Below, piece after piece: positions 55,313 to 63,920 of a stretch of DNA of 64,000 nucleotides (the stretch's first letter is position 1; every line of letters starts with the position of its first letter). The position numbers were made by a program, and so were the translations under genes. Under the pieces are notes generated by a model. It had not been told where the DNA came from and searched no databases. It saw only the letters and a program-made list of their open reading frames with translations. The stretch lies in contig NZ_BOMQ01000020.1 in NCBI RefSeq assembly GCF_016862275.1, positions 55,895-119,894 on the forward strand, in the 5' to 3' direction. Source of the DNA: Actinoplanes nipponensis (GTDB lineage Bacteria > Actinomycetota > Actinomycetes > Mycobacteriales > Micromonosporaceae).

Positions 55313-57045
55313 TGACGCTTTTCGAGGTCTGGGTTCCGGAGAAGGCCGTGCGGCTGCGGGTCGGCGGCACGGACCGCGACATGCAACGCGGCGACGACGG
55401 CTGGTGGCGCCTGGAGGTGCCCGAGGCCGGGCCGGGCACCGACTACGGCTATCTGCTGCCCGATCACGACGGCGTACTGCCCGACCCGCGCTCGCCGTGG
55501 CAGCCCGCGGGCGTGCACGGGCCCAGCCGGGTCTACGACCACTCCGCGTTCGCCTGGACCGACGGCGCCTGGACCGGCCGGCAGCTGCCCGGCGCGGTCC
55601 TCTACGAGCTGCACGTGGGCACCTTCACCCCGCAGGGCACCTTCGACGCGGCCATCGAGCGGCTGGACCACCTGGTCGAGCTGGGCGTGGACCTGGTCGA
55701 GCTGCTGCCGGTCAACGCCTTCAACGGCGAGCACAACTGGGGGTACGACGGCGTCTGCTGGTATGCCCCGCACGAGGCGTACGGCGGCCCGGACGGCCTC
55801 AAGCGTTTCGTGGACGCCGCGCACCGCCGGGGTCTCGGCGTGGTGCTCGATGTGGTCTACAACCACTTCGGCCCGAGCGGGGCGTACGCGCCCATGTTCG
55901 CGCCGTACCTGAGCGCGGCCGGGACGAATCCGTGGGGCGACTCGGTCAACCTGGACGGCCCGCTCTCCGACGACGTCCGCCGCTACATCATCGACAGCGT
56001 GCTCGCCTGGCTGCGGGACTACCACGTCGACGGGCTGCGCCTGGACGCCGTGCACGCGCTGGCCGACCACAACGCGGTGCATCTGCTGGAGCAGCTGGCG
56101 ATCGAGGTGGAGAGCCTGTCCACCCACCTGAACCGGCCGCTCTCACTGATCGCCGAGTCCGACCTCAACGACCCGAAGCTGATCACGCCGCGGGAGGCCA
56201 ACGGCTACGGGCTGCAGGCGCAGTGGGACGACGACGTGCACCACGTCCTGCACGCGCTGCTGACCGGCGAGCGGCAGGGCTACTACGGCGACTTCGGCTC
56301 GCTGGAGAGCCTGGAGACGGTGCTGACCGGCGCGTTCTTCCACGCCGACACGTGGTCCAGCTTCCGCCGCCGCCGGCACGGGCGCCCGGTCGACCGGGCC
56401 CGTATCCCCGGGCACCGGTTCGTGGCGTACCTGCAGAACCACGATCAGATCGGCAACCGCGCGATCGGCGACCGGCTCTCGGCGACGCTGTCGAGCGGCC
56501 GGCTCAAGATCGGCGCCACGCTGCTGTTCACCTCGCCGTTCACGCCGATGCTGTTCATGGGCGAGGAGTGGGCGGCCAGCAACCCCTGGCAGTTCTTCAC
56601 CAGCCACCCGGAGCCGGAGCTGGCCGCGGCCGTGCAGAACGGCCGGCGGCGCGAGTTCGCCGCGCACGGCTGGGCCGAGGCCGAGGTGCCGGACCCGCAG
56701 GACCCGGCCACCTTCGAGCGTTCGAAGCTGAACTGGGACGAGCGGGAGAAGCCCGGCCACGCCGAGATCCTGGACCTGCACCGGCGGCTGATCGCGCTGC
56801 GGCGCGCCCACCCCGACCTGTCCGACCCCCGCCTGGACCGGGTCGAGGTCGGGCACGGCGACCAGTACGTGGTGATGCGGCGCGGCTCCTGCGCGGTGGC
56901 GGTCAACCTGGCGGGGGCGCCGCAGACGATCAGCCTGCCCGCGGTGCCGCGCAGCGTGCTGCTGGCCACCGAGCCGGGCGTCGTCCTGCAACGCGACCGC
57001 GTCGAGCTGCCGCCGGAGACTGCCGTGGTGGTCGCCTTCCGGTAG
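55312..57045 (+). CDS. treZ: Maltooligosyl trehalose trehalohydrolase
   Basis: 577-aa GH13 enzyme that releases trehalose from the TreY product. N-terminal beta domain FEVWVPEKAVRLRVGGTDRD, then VELLPVNAFNGEHNWGYDGV, DVVYNHFGPSG, nucleophile in GLRLDAVHAL, Glu in LIAESDLND, and NHD in YLQNHDQIGN. Completes the glycogen-to-trehalose route, which supplies osmoprotectant. Translationally coupled to treY. Confidence 0.95.
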   Translation: MTLFEVWVPEKAVRLRVGGTDRDMQRGDDGWWRLEVPEAGPGTDYGYLLPDHDGVLPDPRSPWQPAGVHGPSRVYDHSAFAWTDGAWTGRQLPGAVLYELHVGTFTPQGTFDAAIERLDHLVELGVDLVELLPVNAFNGEHNWGYDGVCWYAPHEAYGGPDGLKRFVDAAHRRGLGVVLDVVYNHFGPSGAYAPMFAPYLSAAGTNPWGDSVNLDGPLSDDVRRYIIDSVLAWLRDYHVDGLRLDAVHALADHNAVHLLEQLAIEVESLSTHLNRPLSLIAESDLNDPKLITPREANGYGLQAQWDDDVHHVLHALLTGERQGYYGDFGSLESLETVLTGAFFHADTWSSFRRRRHGRPVDRARIPGHRFVAYLQNHDQIGNRAIGDRLSATLSSGRLKIGATLLFTSPFTPMLFMGEEWAASNPWQFFTSHPEPELAAAVQNGRRREFAAHGWAEAEVPDPQDPATFERSKLNWDEREKPGHAEILDLHRRLIALRRAHPDLSDPRLDRVEVGHGDQYVVMRRGSCAVAVNLAGAPQTISLPAVPRSVLLATEPGVVLQRDRVELPPETAVVVAFR

Positions 57046-57066
57046 CGTCCGGCGCCGGCGGGCCGG

Positions 57067-57816
57067 TCAGCCGTGCAGGTTGGTCCGGGCCACCGCCGCC
57101 GGGTTGGGCGCGGCCGGCCGGGCGCCGCGCCAGCGCTGGCTCAGCCGGTAGGCCGCCGCCCGGGAGCCGTGCACGAGCCCGGTGGGATGCAGGTCGTCCG
57201 TGACGTTGCGGACCGGGTCGAACGCCAGCGCCGCGTCCTGGCCGTCGGACAGGGCCGCGCCGAAACGCAGCCGGCCGACGACCTCGACGGCGTCGCCGTC
57301 GGCCAGCGCCAGCAGCAGCCGGCCGTTGTCGTGCCGGGCCGCGGCGACCACGGATTCGAGGGTACGGCCGAGCGGCCCGCCGTCCGGGTCGGCCTGCACG
57401 GCGAGGTGGAACGTGCGGCCCGTGCCCGACCGGTACGGCAGGATCGAGCCGTACACGGTGTCGAAGCCGCTGCGCAGCACCGGCACGTGGCGCAGCACCC
57501 GGCCCCGCCCGGCCGTCGAGAAGAGCAGGTCGTGCCGCCGTCCCGCCACCGGTCCGTGCACCCGTACGGCCACGCCGAGCACGTCCGGCCGGCCCGGCCG
57601 GGTGCCGATGCCCTTGGAGATCCGCAGGGTGACCGGGTGCCGGCCGGGCCGGTCGAGCAGCGCCGCGCCGGTCGGCTCGAGCCCACCCCAGATCTCCAGG
57701 TCCCCGGTGAAGGAACGGCCGTCGGGGTGCAGGAAACGGCGGTCCCGGGAGTGCGCGACCCGCACCGCCACGGCCGCGGCGACGGCGGCGGCCGTCAGCG
57801 TCGCAGCGATTCTCAT
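57067..57816 (-). CDS. Catalase-like protein of unknown function
   Basis: 249 aa. An N-terminal hydrophobic stretch ([20 protein letters not shown]) could be a signal anchor. The body has [40 protein letters not shown] and GVAVRVHGP, which resemble the heme-catalase core in miniature. The usual catalytic His and proximal Tyr motifs are not evident, so peroxidase activity is not assured. It converges on treZ. Confidence 0.55.
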   Translation of the reverse strand: MRIAATLTAAAVAAAVAVRVAHSRDRRFLHPDGRSFTGDLEIWGGLEPTGAALLDRPGRHPVTLRISKGIGTRPGRPDVLGVAVRVHGPVAGRRHDLLFSTAGRGRVLRHVPVLRSGFDTVYGSILPYRSGTGRTFHLAVQADPDGGPLGRTLESVVAAARHDNGRLLLALADGDAVEVVGRLRFGAALSDGQDAALAFDPVRNVTDDLHPTGLVHGSRAAAYRLSQRWRGARPAAPNPAAVARTNLHG

Positions 57817-57876
57817 GGAGCGCGCATACCCCCGTTCCGGTGGCGGTATGCCGAACCGTCGCACGCGTCGGCCACC

Positions 57877-58137
57877 ATGGTCGCCATGTGGGGAAACAGG
57901 CGGCGCCGCGCGCGCCCGGCGGCGCGGGCCGACTCCGCGGTCATCGCGGTCATCCGGGTCTACCGCAGGATCTCGCCGCGGCTGCCCACCCGGTGCCGCT
58001 ACGAGCCCACCTGCAGCGCCTACGGACTGGAGGCCGTGCGGCGCCACGGCGCGCGCGAGGGTCTGCGGCTGACCGCCGCCCGGCTGCGGCGCTGCCGGCC
58101 CGGTGTCGCGTTCGGGACCGCGGACCCCGTTCCGTGA
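57877..58137 (+). CDS. yidD: Membrane protein insertion efficiency factor YidD
   Basis: 86 aa (or 83 from ATG 57886) with an Arg-rich start, [18 protein letters not shown], then the family Cys signature [20 protein letters not shown] and a third Cys in RRCRPG. YidD helps YidC-dependent membrane insertion. It is usually next to rnpA/yidC near oriC; here it stands apart, with no oriC genes in the window. No clear Shine-Dalgarno. Confidence 0.85.
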   Translation: MVAMWGNRRRRARPAARADSAVIAVIRVYRRISPRLPTRCRYEPTCSAYGLEAVRRHGAREGLRLTAARLRRCRPGVAFGTADPVP

Positions 58138-58183
58138 CCTTCGTCCGGCACCATGGTCGGTCCGGTACACCGACGGGAGCACA

Positions 58184-59335
58184 GTGTCGACGATGGACGA
58201 CGGCAGCGGCGAGGCGCCGGTGCGCAAGGTGATCGTGCACCGGCGGGTGCCCACCCAGCGCCGACCCCGCCGGGCCCGGGCCCGGCGGGCGCTCACCGGG
58301 CTGCGGCGCTCGTTCACCCAGCCGGCCTTCCCCTCACCCGCCTTCACCGGCCGGGACCGGCTGGTGCGCACCTGGGGCGCCTCGCTGGCGCCGTGGCGGT
58401 TGGCCGCCGTCGGGGTGATCATGATCCTGGTGCTGACCTTCGCCTGGGTGCGGCTCTTCCACCTGGGCCCGCCCTCGATCGAGGACCTGCGCCGCGCGGC
58501 CGGCGTCGACGAGTGGCAGACGCTGCCCATCGGCGTCAAGGACGATCAGCCGGGCATCGCCGAGCGCGACCCCGTCGACGGCAGCTGGCGCGGTTTCGAC
58601 ATCGACATCGCGTACATGATCGCCGAGGACCTGGGTTTCCGCCGCCAGGAGGTGCGCTTCTACGGCATCGAGAGCGAGGACCGGGCCCGGATGGAGGCCA
58701 CCGACCTGGACGGCAACCCGGTCCCGGTCAAGCTGGTGATCGCCAGCTTCAGCATCACCGAGGAGCGCGAGCGCATGCCCAACGTCATGTTCTCGCAGTC
58801 GTACCTGCACACCGAGCAGTCGGTGATCACGCTGAAGGGCCACGACAAGGTGGCCAGCCTCGAGGAGTTCCGGGACAAGACGGTCTGTTCCCTGTCGAGC
58901 TCCACCAGCGCGAAGACGGCGGACGACTCGCGGGCCCGGCTCCGCCAGCGCAACCGCGTCTCGGAGTGCTTCGACCTGCTCAACCTCGAGGAGGTGGACG
59001 CGGTGACCACAGACGCGGCCATCCTGGGCGGCTACAAGGCCCGCTACAAGGACAAGTACGACCACTGGGACCTGGGCCTGGACAAGACCGAGGCGTGGGG
59101 GGTCAGCGTCGGCGCCAACGCGGCGCTGCGCGACCTGGTCAACATCACGCTCTACCGGTCCTGGAAAGATCCCAAGGACGCGCGCTGGGAGCAGGCGTAC
59201 GAGAAGAACATCCTCCCCGAGACGGTGCCCAACAAGACGGCCGACGGCAAGCCCGTGCCGCTGGCCCGCCCGCAGCAGCCGGTGACAGCCCGGCCGCGGG
59301 TGCGCGAGCTGCCCTGGGAGGAGGTGGTCCCGTGA
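58184..59335 (+). CDS. Membrane-tethered amino-acid-binding protein (GlnH-like)
   Basis: 383 aa. An Arg-rich cytosolic tail (about 65 residues) and one membrane helix (LAAVGVIMILVLTFAWVRLF) anchor a periplasmic-binding-protein domain of the glutamate/glutamine class: LPIGVKDDQPG, WRGFDIDIAYMIAEDLGF, ASFSITEERE. GTG 58184 follows GGGAG. No ABC permease or ATPase follows; the next genes encode a polytopic protein and a PP2C phosphatase. That recalls the mycobacterial GlnH sensor that signals to PknG rather than a transporter (inference). Confidence 0.82.
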   Translation: MSTMDDGSGEAPVRKVIVHRRVPTQRRPRRARARRALTGLRRSFTQPAFPSPAFTGRDRLVRTWGASLAPWRLAAVGVIMILVLTFAWVRLFHLGPPSIEDLRRAAGVDEWQTLPIGVKDDQPGIAERDPVDGSWRGFDIDIAYMIAEDLGFRRQEVRFYGIESEDRARMEATDLDGNPVPVKLVIASFSITEERERMPNVMFSQSYLHTEQSVITLKGHDKVASLEEFRDKTVCSLSSSTSAKTADDSRARLRQRNRVSECFDLLNLEEVDAVTTDAAILGGYKARYKDKYDHWDLGLDKTEAWGVSVGANAALRDLVNITLYRSWKDPKDARWEQAYEKNILPETVPNKTADGKPVPLARPQQPVTARPRVRELPWEEVVP

Positions 59336-60360
59336 CGGTGACGCCGCTCGCCCGGCCGCCGCGCCGGGTGCGCCGCAACCAGCTCAACTGGCTGCTCACC
59401 GCGCTGCCCGCGTTCCCGCTGGTGCTGCTCGTGCTCCGGCTCTGGTATCTGAGCCGTCAGGACCTGCCGACGATGCTGCTGCTGGTGCAGTACATCAGCC
59501 CGCTCGGCATGATCAGCGCCCTGATCATCACGCTGATCTGGATCGTGCCGGCGGTCGTGCTGGTGCTGCGCGCCCTCGGCGGCCTGCTGCTGATCAGCTC
59601 GCCCGACCCCGAGGAGGCGGCCCGGCGCTCGCTGCTGGCGCTCACCGCGCTGCGCATGCCCGACTGGGTGGTGGCGGTCGCCGTGGCGCTGGCCGGCTTC
59701 ACCTGGCAGCTGCGCCTGCTGCCGGCCCTGCTCATGCTCGTCGCGGTGATCCTCGCGCTGACCGCGGTGCAGCGCTATCCCGGCGAGCGCCGGATGCTGG
59801 TCGTGGTGACGCTCGTGGTGCCGGTCGGGCTCGGCCTGCTCGTGCTGGTCTGGGTGGCGCCGGGCATCCGGCTGGCGCTGGCCGCCGGCGACTACGCCAC
59901 GGCCACCCTGCTGGCCGTGCCGTCGCTGCTGGGCTGGCTGCTCACCGGTCCGGTGCCGGCCCGCGCCGCGCGGCTGGCCACGCACTGGCCGGCGGTGGCC
60001 GCGATGACCCTCGCGCCGTTCGTCATCGGGGTGGTCTTCCTGCGCGCGCCGGTGCTGCCCAACAGCGCTGTCGAGGTCGGCCCGGCCGGCGCCGGCGCCG
60101 TCCGGGTGATCCGCGGCCAGCTGATCACCGTCGACGACACCGCCACCACGATCCTGCAGCGCGGCGGCGAGGTGCTCTTCGTGCCCAACGATCAGGTGCG
60201 GTCCAAGACCCTGTGCCCGGAGCCGATCCGCACCGGCAAGAGCCGGATCACGGTACGCGGCTGGGCGATCGACGAGTCCGCGCTCGAATGGGTGGCGCCC
60301 ACCCGGCAGGTCACCGACGTCGACCCGCGCTGCCTCGGCCGGCCGCTGCGGCCCCGATGA
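59332..60360 (+). CDS. Polytopic membrane protein partner of GlnH-like sensor
   Basis: 342 aa, about seven to eight helices in residues 15-230, then a small beta-rich domain (VRVIRGQLITVDDTATTILQ, VRGWAIDESALEWVAP) at the C-terminus. GTG 59332 overlaps the stop of the binding-protein gene. No known family. Its place between a tethered binding protein and a phosphatase suggests signal transfer across the membrane; it does not look like the four-helix GlnX. Confidence 0.7.
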   Translation: MTVTPLARPPRRVRRNQLNWLLTALPAFPLVLLVLRLWYLSRQDLPTMLLLVQYISPLGMISALIITLIWIVPAVVLVLRALGGLLLISSPDPEEAARRSLLALTALRMPDWVVAVAVALAGFTWQLRLLPALLMLVAVILALTAVQRYPGERRMLVVVTLVVPVGLGLLVLVWVAPGIRLALAAGDYATATLLAVPSLLGWLLTGPVPARAARLATHWPAVAAMTLAPFVIGVVFLRAPVLPNSAVEVGPAGAGAVRVIRGQLITVDDTATTILQRGGEVLFVPNDQVRSKTLCPEPIRTGKSRITVRGWAIDESALEWVAPTRQVTDVDPRCLGRPLRPR

Positions 60361-60451
60361 CCTCCGCATTTGCGCAGGTAAGCACCGGTTGTCGCGACGC
60401 GCCGCCGACCACGTGCAGACAGGTTGGACCGGACCTGGCAGGCTGCACGCC

Positions 60452-61174
60452 ATGACCTTGCACCTGCGGTGGGCGGCCGTCACCGATAGAGGCCACGTCC
60501 GGAGCAACAACCAGGACGCTTACTACGCCGGTGACCGGCTGCTGGTCGTCGCGGACGGCATGGGCGGCATGGCCGCCGGCGACGTCGCCAGCCGCCTCGC
60601 CGTCGAGGCGATGACCTCCCTCGACGTGCCGATCGACAACGACAGCCAGATGGACGCCCTGCACAAGGCGCTCGAGGTGGCGAACGGCCGGATCGCCGAG
60701 ACCGTCGCCGGCGACGCCGCCCTGCAGGGCATGGGCACCACGCTGACCGCCGTGATCTTCTCCGGCGACCGCGCCGCCCTGGCCCACGTCGGCGACTCGC
60801 GCGCCTACCTGCTGCGCGACGGCCGGCTCAACCAGCTCACCAAGGACGACACGTACGTGCAGATGCTGGTCGACCAGGGCCTGATCCGGCCGGAGGAGGC
60901 GGGCAGCCACCCGCGCCGCGCCGTGGTCACCCAGGCGCTGCAGGGCGAGCCGGTCAGCCCGTCGTACGTGATCGTCGAGCCCGAGCCCGGCGACCGCTGG
61001 CTGCTGTGCAGCGACGGCCTCACCACCGTGGTCTCGGCCGAGCGGATCGAGGCCGAGATGCTCGCCTGCGGCGCCCCCCAGGAATGCGCCGAACGGCTGC
61101 TGGACCTCGCCCTGCGGGGCGGCGGACCGGACAACATCACGGTGATCGTCGCCGATCTGATCGCCGCCGACTGA
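60452..61174 (+). CDS. PP2C-type Ser/Thr protein phosphatase
   Basis: 240-aa cytosolic metal-dependent phosphatase. Metal-binding Asp motifs: RSNNQDAYYAG, VVADGMGGMAAGD, HVGDSRAYLLRDG, CSDGLTTVV and GGPDNITVIVAD. Counteracts Ser/Thr kinases; none is in the window. The ATG at 60452 fits the fold start (LHLRWAAVTDRGHVRSNN). It follows the GlnH-like/membrane pair by about 90 bases on the same strand. Confidence 0.92.
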   Translation: MTLHLRWAAVTDRGHVRSNNQDAYYAGDRLLVVADGMGGMAAGDVASRLAVEAMTSLDVPIDNDSQMDALHKALEVANGRIAETVAGDAALQGMGTTLTAVIFSGDRAALAHVGDSRAYLLRDGRLNQLTKDDTYVQMLVDQGLIRPEEAGSHPRRAVVTQALQGEPVSPSYVIVEPEPGDRWLLCSDGLTTVVSAERIEAEMLACGAPQECAERLLDLALRGGGPDNITVIVADLIAAD

Positions 61175-61270
61175 CCGTCGCCGCGCCGGGTCCCGTGGGC
61201 TTCCCGCGACGGCCCGGGGCTGCGGTACCTTACTCCGGTCGCGGGACGGCCAGCCGCGGCTCTGCTGCGG

Positions 61271-63619
61271 GTGGTGATGACGACGCGACGGCTGTCGGCA
61301 CAGTCAGCCGTGACGCTGGTGCTCGTCGCCGCCGTCACGGCGATCGGCACGTACGCGGTGCCCGCCGGGGCCGGCCAGCGGCTGTTCACCGACGCCTCCC
61401 AGTTCGCCGTCGCCCTGCTCGCCGCGGTCGTCTGCTTCGCCGCCGCCCAGGAACGCTCCGGCCCCCGCCGGCAATGGCGGGTGCTGTTCGGCCTCGGCCT
61501 CGCCGGCTTCGCGGCCCTGCACCTGTGGTGGACCGTCAGCGACGTCCTCGACCCCACCCGCCCGGTCGCCGACGAACTGGCCGACCTCGGCTTCCTGGTC
61601 CTGCCGGCCTTCGCCGTGCTCGGCCTGATCGCCGGCTCGATGGCCCTGCCCGGCGCGGTCCGGGCGTCGCTGCGCCGGGACCGGATCGTGCTGCTCATCG
61701 ACAGCGTGCTGATCACCGGCTCGCTGCTCGCCCTGGTCTGGTCGGCGGTGCCCCGGCGGATCTTCGACGAGGTGCAGGAGAGCCCCTGGGTGGTCGGCCT
61801 GGCGGCGGCCTACCCGGTGGCGGACCTGCTGATCGCCGTCATGGTGGTGCTGCTGCTGGCCACCCGCCCGGCCTCCCGGACGGCCCGGGCGCCGCTGCGG
61901 CTGACCGCGCTGGCCATGCTGGCCCTGGGCGTCTCCGACCTGCTGCGGCTGCTCCAGCTGAGCACCGGCGTGCTGTCCCCGCTGGAGTCGGCCGGCTACC
62001 TGCTCGGCCCGGCCCTGCTGGCGCTGGCCGCGACCTGCAACCCGGGCCCCGGCGACGCGGACGCCGAGCAGCACGCCGAGGCGGAATGGCTGCAACTGCT
62101 GCTGCCGTACGTGCCGGTGGTGGCCACCGGCGTGGTCATCGCGGTGCGCACCGGCGCGGGCGGGCAGCTGACCTCGTACGAGGCGTACCTGGGCTGGCTC
62201 GGGCTCGGCCTGGTGGTGGCCCGGCAGATGTTCACCATCGTCGACAACACGGTGCTGCTGGCCCAGGTGTCGGAGGGCCAGCAGCGGCTGCACCACCAGG
62301 CGTACCACGACTCGCTGACCGGCCTGGCCAACCGGGCGCTGTTCCGCGAGCGGCTGGTGCTCGCCCTCGACGCCCACCGCCACCGCGCCGTACCGGTGGC
62401 CCTGCTCTTCGCCGACCTGGACGACTTCAAGCTCATCAACGACAGCTTCGGCCACGCGATGGGCGACCGGCTGCTGCGCGCGATCGGCGACCGGCTGGTC
62501 GCCGCGGTCGGCCCGGGCGCCCTGGTGGCCCGCCTCGGCGGCGACGAGTTCGCGGTGCTGCTCGACCACCGGGCGGCCGACGCCGAGCCGGCCGGGCAGC
62601 GGATCCTGGCCGCGCTGCGCGAACCGTTCGTCATCGACGGCCACACGGTCGGGGTCAGCGCCAGCCTCGGCCTGGTCGTCCCCGAGCCCGGCGACGCCGC
62701 GCTGTCCGCGGACACCCTGCTGCGCCGCGCCGACGCGGCCATGTACGTCAGCAAACGCCGCGGCAAGAACGCCCTGGTCCGCTACTCCGGCGGCGCCGAC
62801 GGCGGCCCGAACGCCGACCTGCCCCACCTGCTGGCCCAGGCGCTGGCCGGCGCGCCCGCGGCGGCCGGCTTCGAGGTCTACTACCAGCCGATCGTGCGGC
62901 TCACCGACGGCGCGGTGGTGGCGGTGGAGGCCCTGGCCCGCTGGACCGACCCGGTGGCCGGCCCGGTCGACCCGGACGTGTTCGTGACGGTCGCCGAACG
63001 CACCGGACTGGTCGCGGCGATCGACGACTTCGTGCTCGACCGGGCCTGCGCGGACGCCTCGAACCTGGCCAACGCGTACGGCCGGCCGATCGACGTGCAC
63101 GTCAACGTCTCCGCGGCCCGGCTGGGCCAGCACGGGCTGGAGGAAGCGGTGTCCCAGGCCCTGGAACGGCACCACCTGCGGCCGTCCCGGCTGGTCGTGG
63201 AGATCACGGAGACCCGCCGCATCCCCGACATGCCCCGCGCCGTCGAGGTCGCGGAACGGCTGCGCCGCCGGGGCGTCCGGGTCGCCCTGGACGACTTCGG
63301 CAGCGGCTACAACGCGCTGGCCCAGTTGCACTCACTGCCGGTGGACATCGTGAAACTGGACTCGACCCTGACCGATGTGGACGTGTCCCCGGAGCGGGCG
63401 GGGGCGCTGTGCCGCTCGGTGCTGGCGATCTGCACGGAGCTGGGGATCGCGGTGGTGGCCGAGGGGATCGAGACGCCGGCGCGGGCTCGGGCGCTGGCGG
63501 CGTTGGGGTGTCATCTCGGGCAGGGGTATCTGTTCGGGCAGCCTGGGCCGGTGCATCGGCTGGCTGCCGGCGTTCCGGCGCAGCCTTCGCCGCATTCGCC
63601 TTCGCATTTGGGTTCTTGA
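61271..63619 (+). CDS. Membrane GGDEF-EAL protein (second)
   Basis: 782 aa. About nine transmembrane helices (residues 10-325) form a membrane sensor, a short linker (VSEGQQRLHHQAYHDSLTGL) follows, then GGDEF (RLGGDEF, residues 423-427, intact) and EAL (EAL at 553-555 in VEALARWTDP; EITET, DDFGSGYNAL, AEGIET). Both c-di-GMP cyclase and phosphodiesterase activities are possible. GTG 61271 or ATG 61277. Not the closest neighbour of the first: its membrane part differs in length and sequence. Confidence 0.92.
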   Translation: MVMTTRRLSAQSAVTLVLVAAVTAIGTYAVPAGAGQRLFTDASQFAVALLAAVVCFAAAQERSGPRRQWRVLFGLGLAGFAALHLWWTVSDVLDPTRPVADELADLGFLVLPAFAVLGLIAGSMALPGAVRASLRRDRIVLLIDSVLITGSLLALVWSAVPRRIFDEVQESPWVVGLAAAYPVADLLIAVMVVLLLATRPASRTARAPLRLTALAMLALGVSDLLRLLQLSTGVLSPLESAGYLLGPALLALAATCNPGPGDADAEQHAEAEWLQLLLPYVPVVATGVVIAVRTGAGGQLTSYEAYLGWLGLGLVVARQMFTIVDNTVLLAQVSEGQQRLHHQAYHDSLTGLANRALFRERLVLALDAHRHRAVPVALLFADLDDFKLINDSFGHAMGDRLLRAIGDRLVAAVGPGALVARLGGDEFAVLLDHRAADAEPAGQRILAALREPFVIDGHTVGVSASLGLVVPEPGDAALSADTLLRRADAAMYVSKRRGKNALVRYSGGADGGPNADLPHLLAQALAGAPAAAGFEVYYQPIVRLTDGAVVAVEALARWTDPVAGPVDPDVFVTVAERTGLVAAIDDFVLDRACADASNLANAYGRPIDVHVNVSAARLGQHGLEEAVSQALERHHLRPSRLVVEITETRRIPDMPRAVEVAERLRRRGVRVALDDFGSGYNALAQLHSLPVDIVKLDSTLTDVDVSPERAGALCRSVLAICTELGIAVVAEGIETPARARALAALGCHLGQGYLFGQPGPVHRLAAGVPAQPSPHSPSHLGS

Positions 63620-63670
63620 GGTGTGCTGGGCTGCGGGCTTTTCGGGCGGGGCGTTGGGATTCCAGTGGGG

Positions 63671-63817
63671 GATCTTGGTGAGCTGGAGCGTGTTAGCTCG
63701 GCTGGCGTGCTCCATGATCGGCGCTTTGGGTTGCTTCGTGGCCGCGTGTCGGCACTCCGCTGGCGGATCTTGGCGAGCTGGAGCGTGTTGGCTCGACCCT
63801 CATGCTCCAAGATCCGC
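63671..63817. repeat. Two hairpin elements with GATCTTGG core
   Basis: Copy A starts GATCTTGGTGAGCTGGAGCG at 63671; its right half is degenerate (TCCATGATCG). Copy B begins GCGGATCTTGG at 63763-63773 and ends with the perfect complement CCAAGATCCGC at 63807-63817: an 11-bp stem with a 33-base loop containing GAGCTGGAGCGTGTTGGCTC. They share GATCTTGGTGAG with the 17.9- and 18.4-kb repeats. They lie just after a gene, as a terminator or extragenic repeat would. Confidence 0.65.
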
Positions 63818-63920
63818 GTTCCGCGTGTTCCGCGTTCCGTGTTCCGTGTTCCGCGCGTTCCACGCACCTCGCGCCGGTGCACCTCTTGCCTCGCGCCCCC
63901 GCGCCCGCGCCCGCCCGCCC

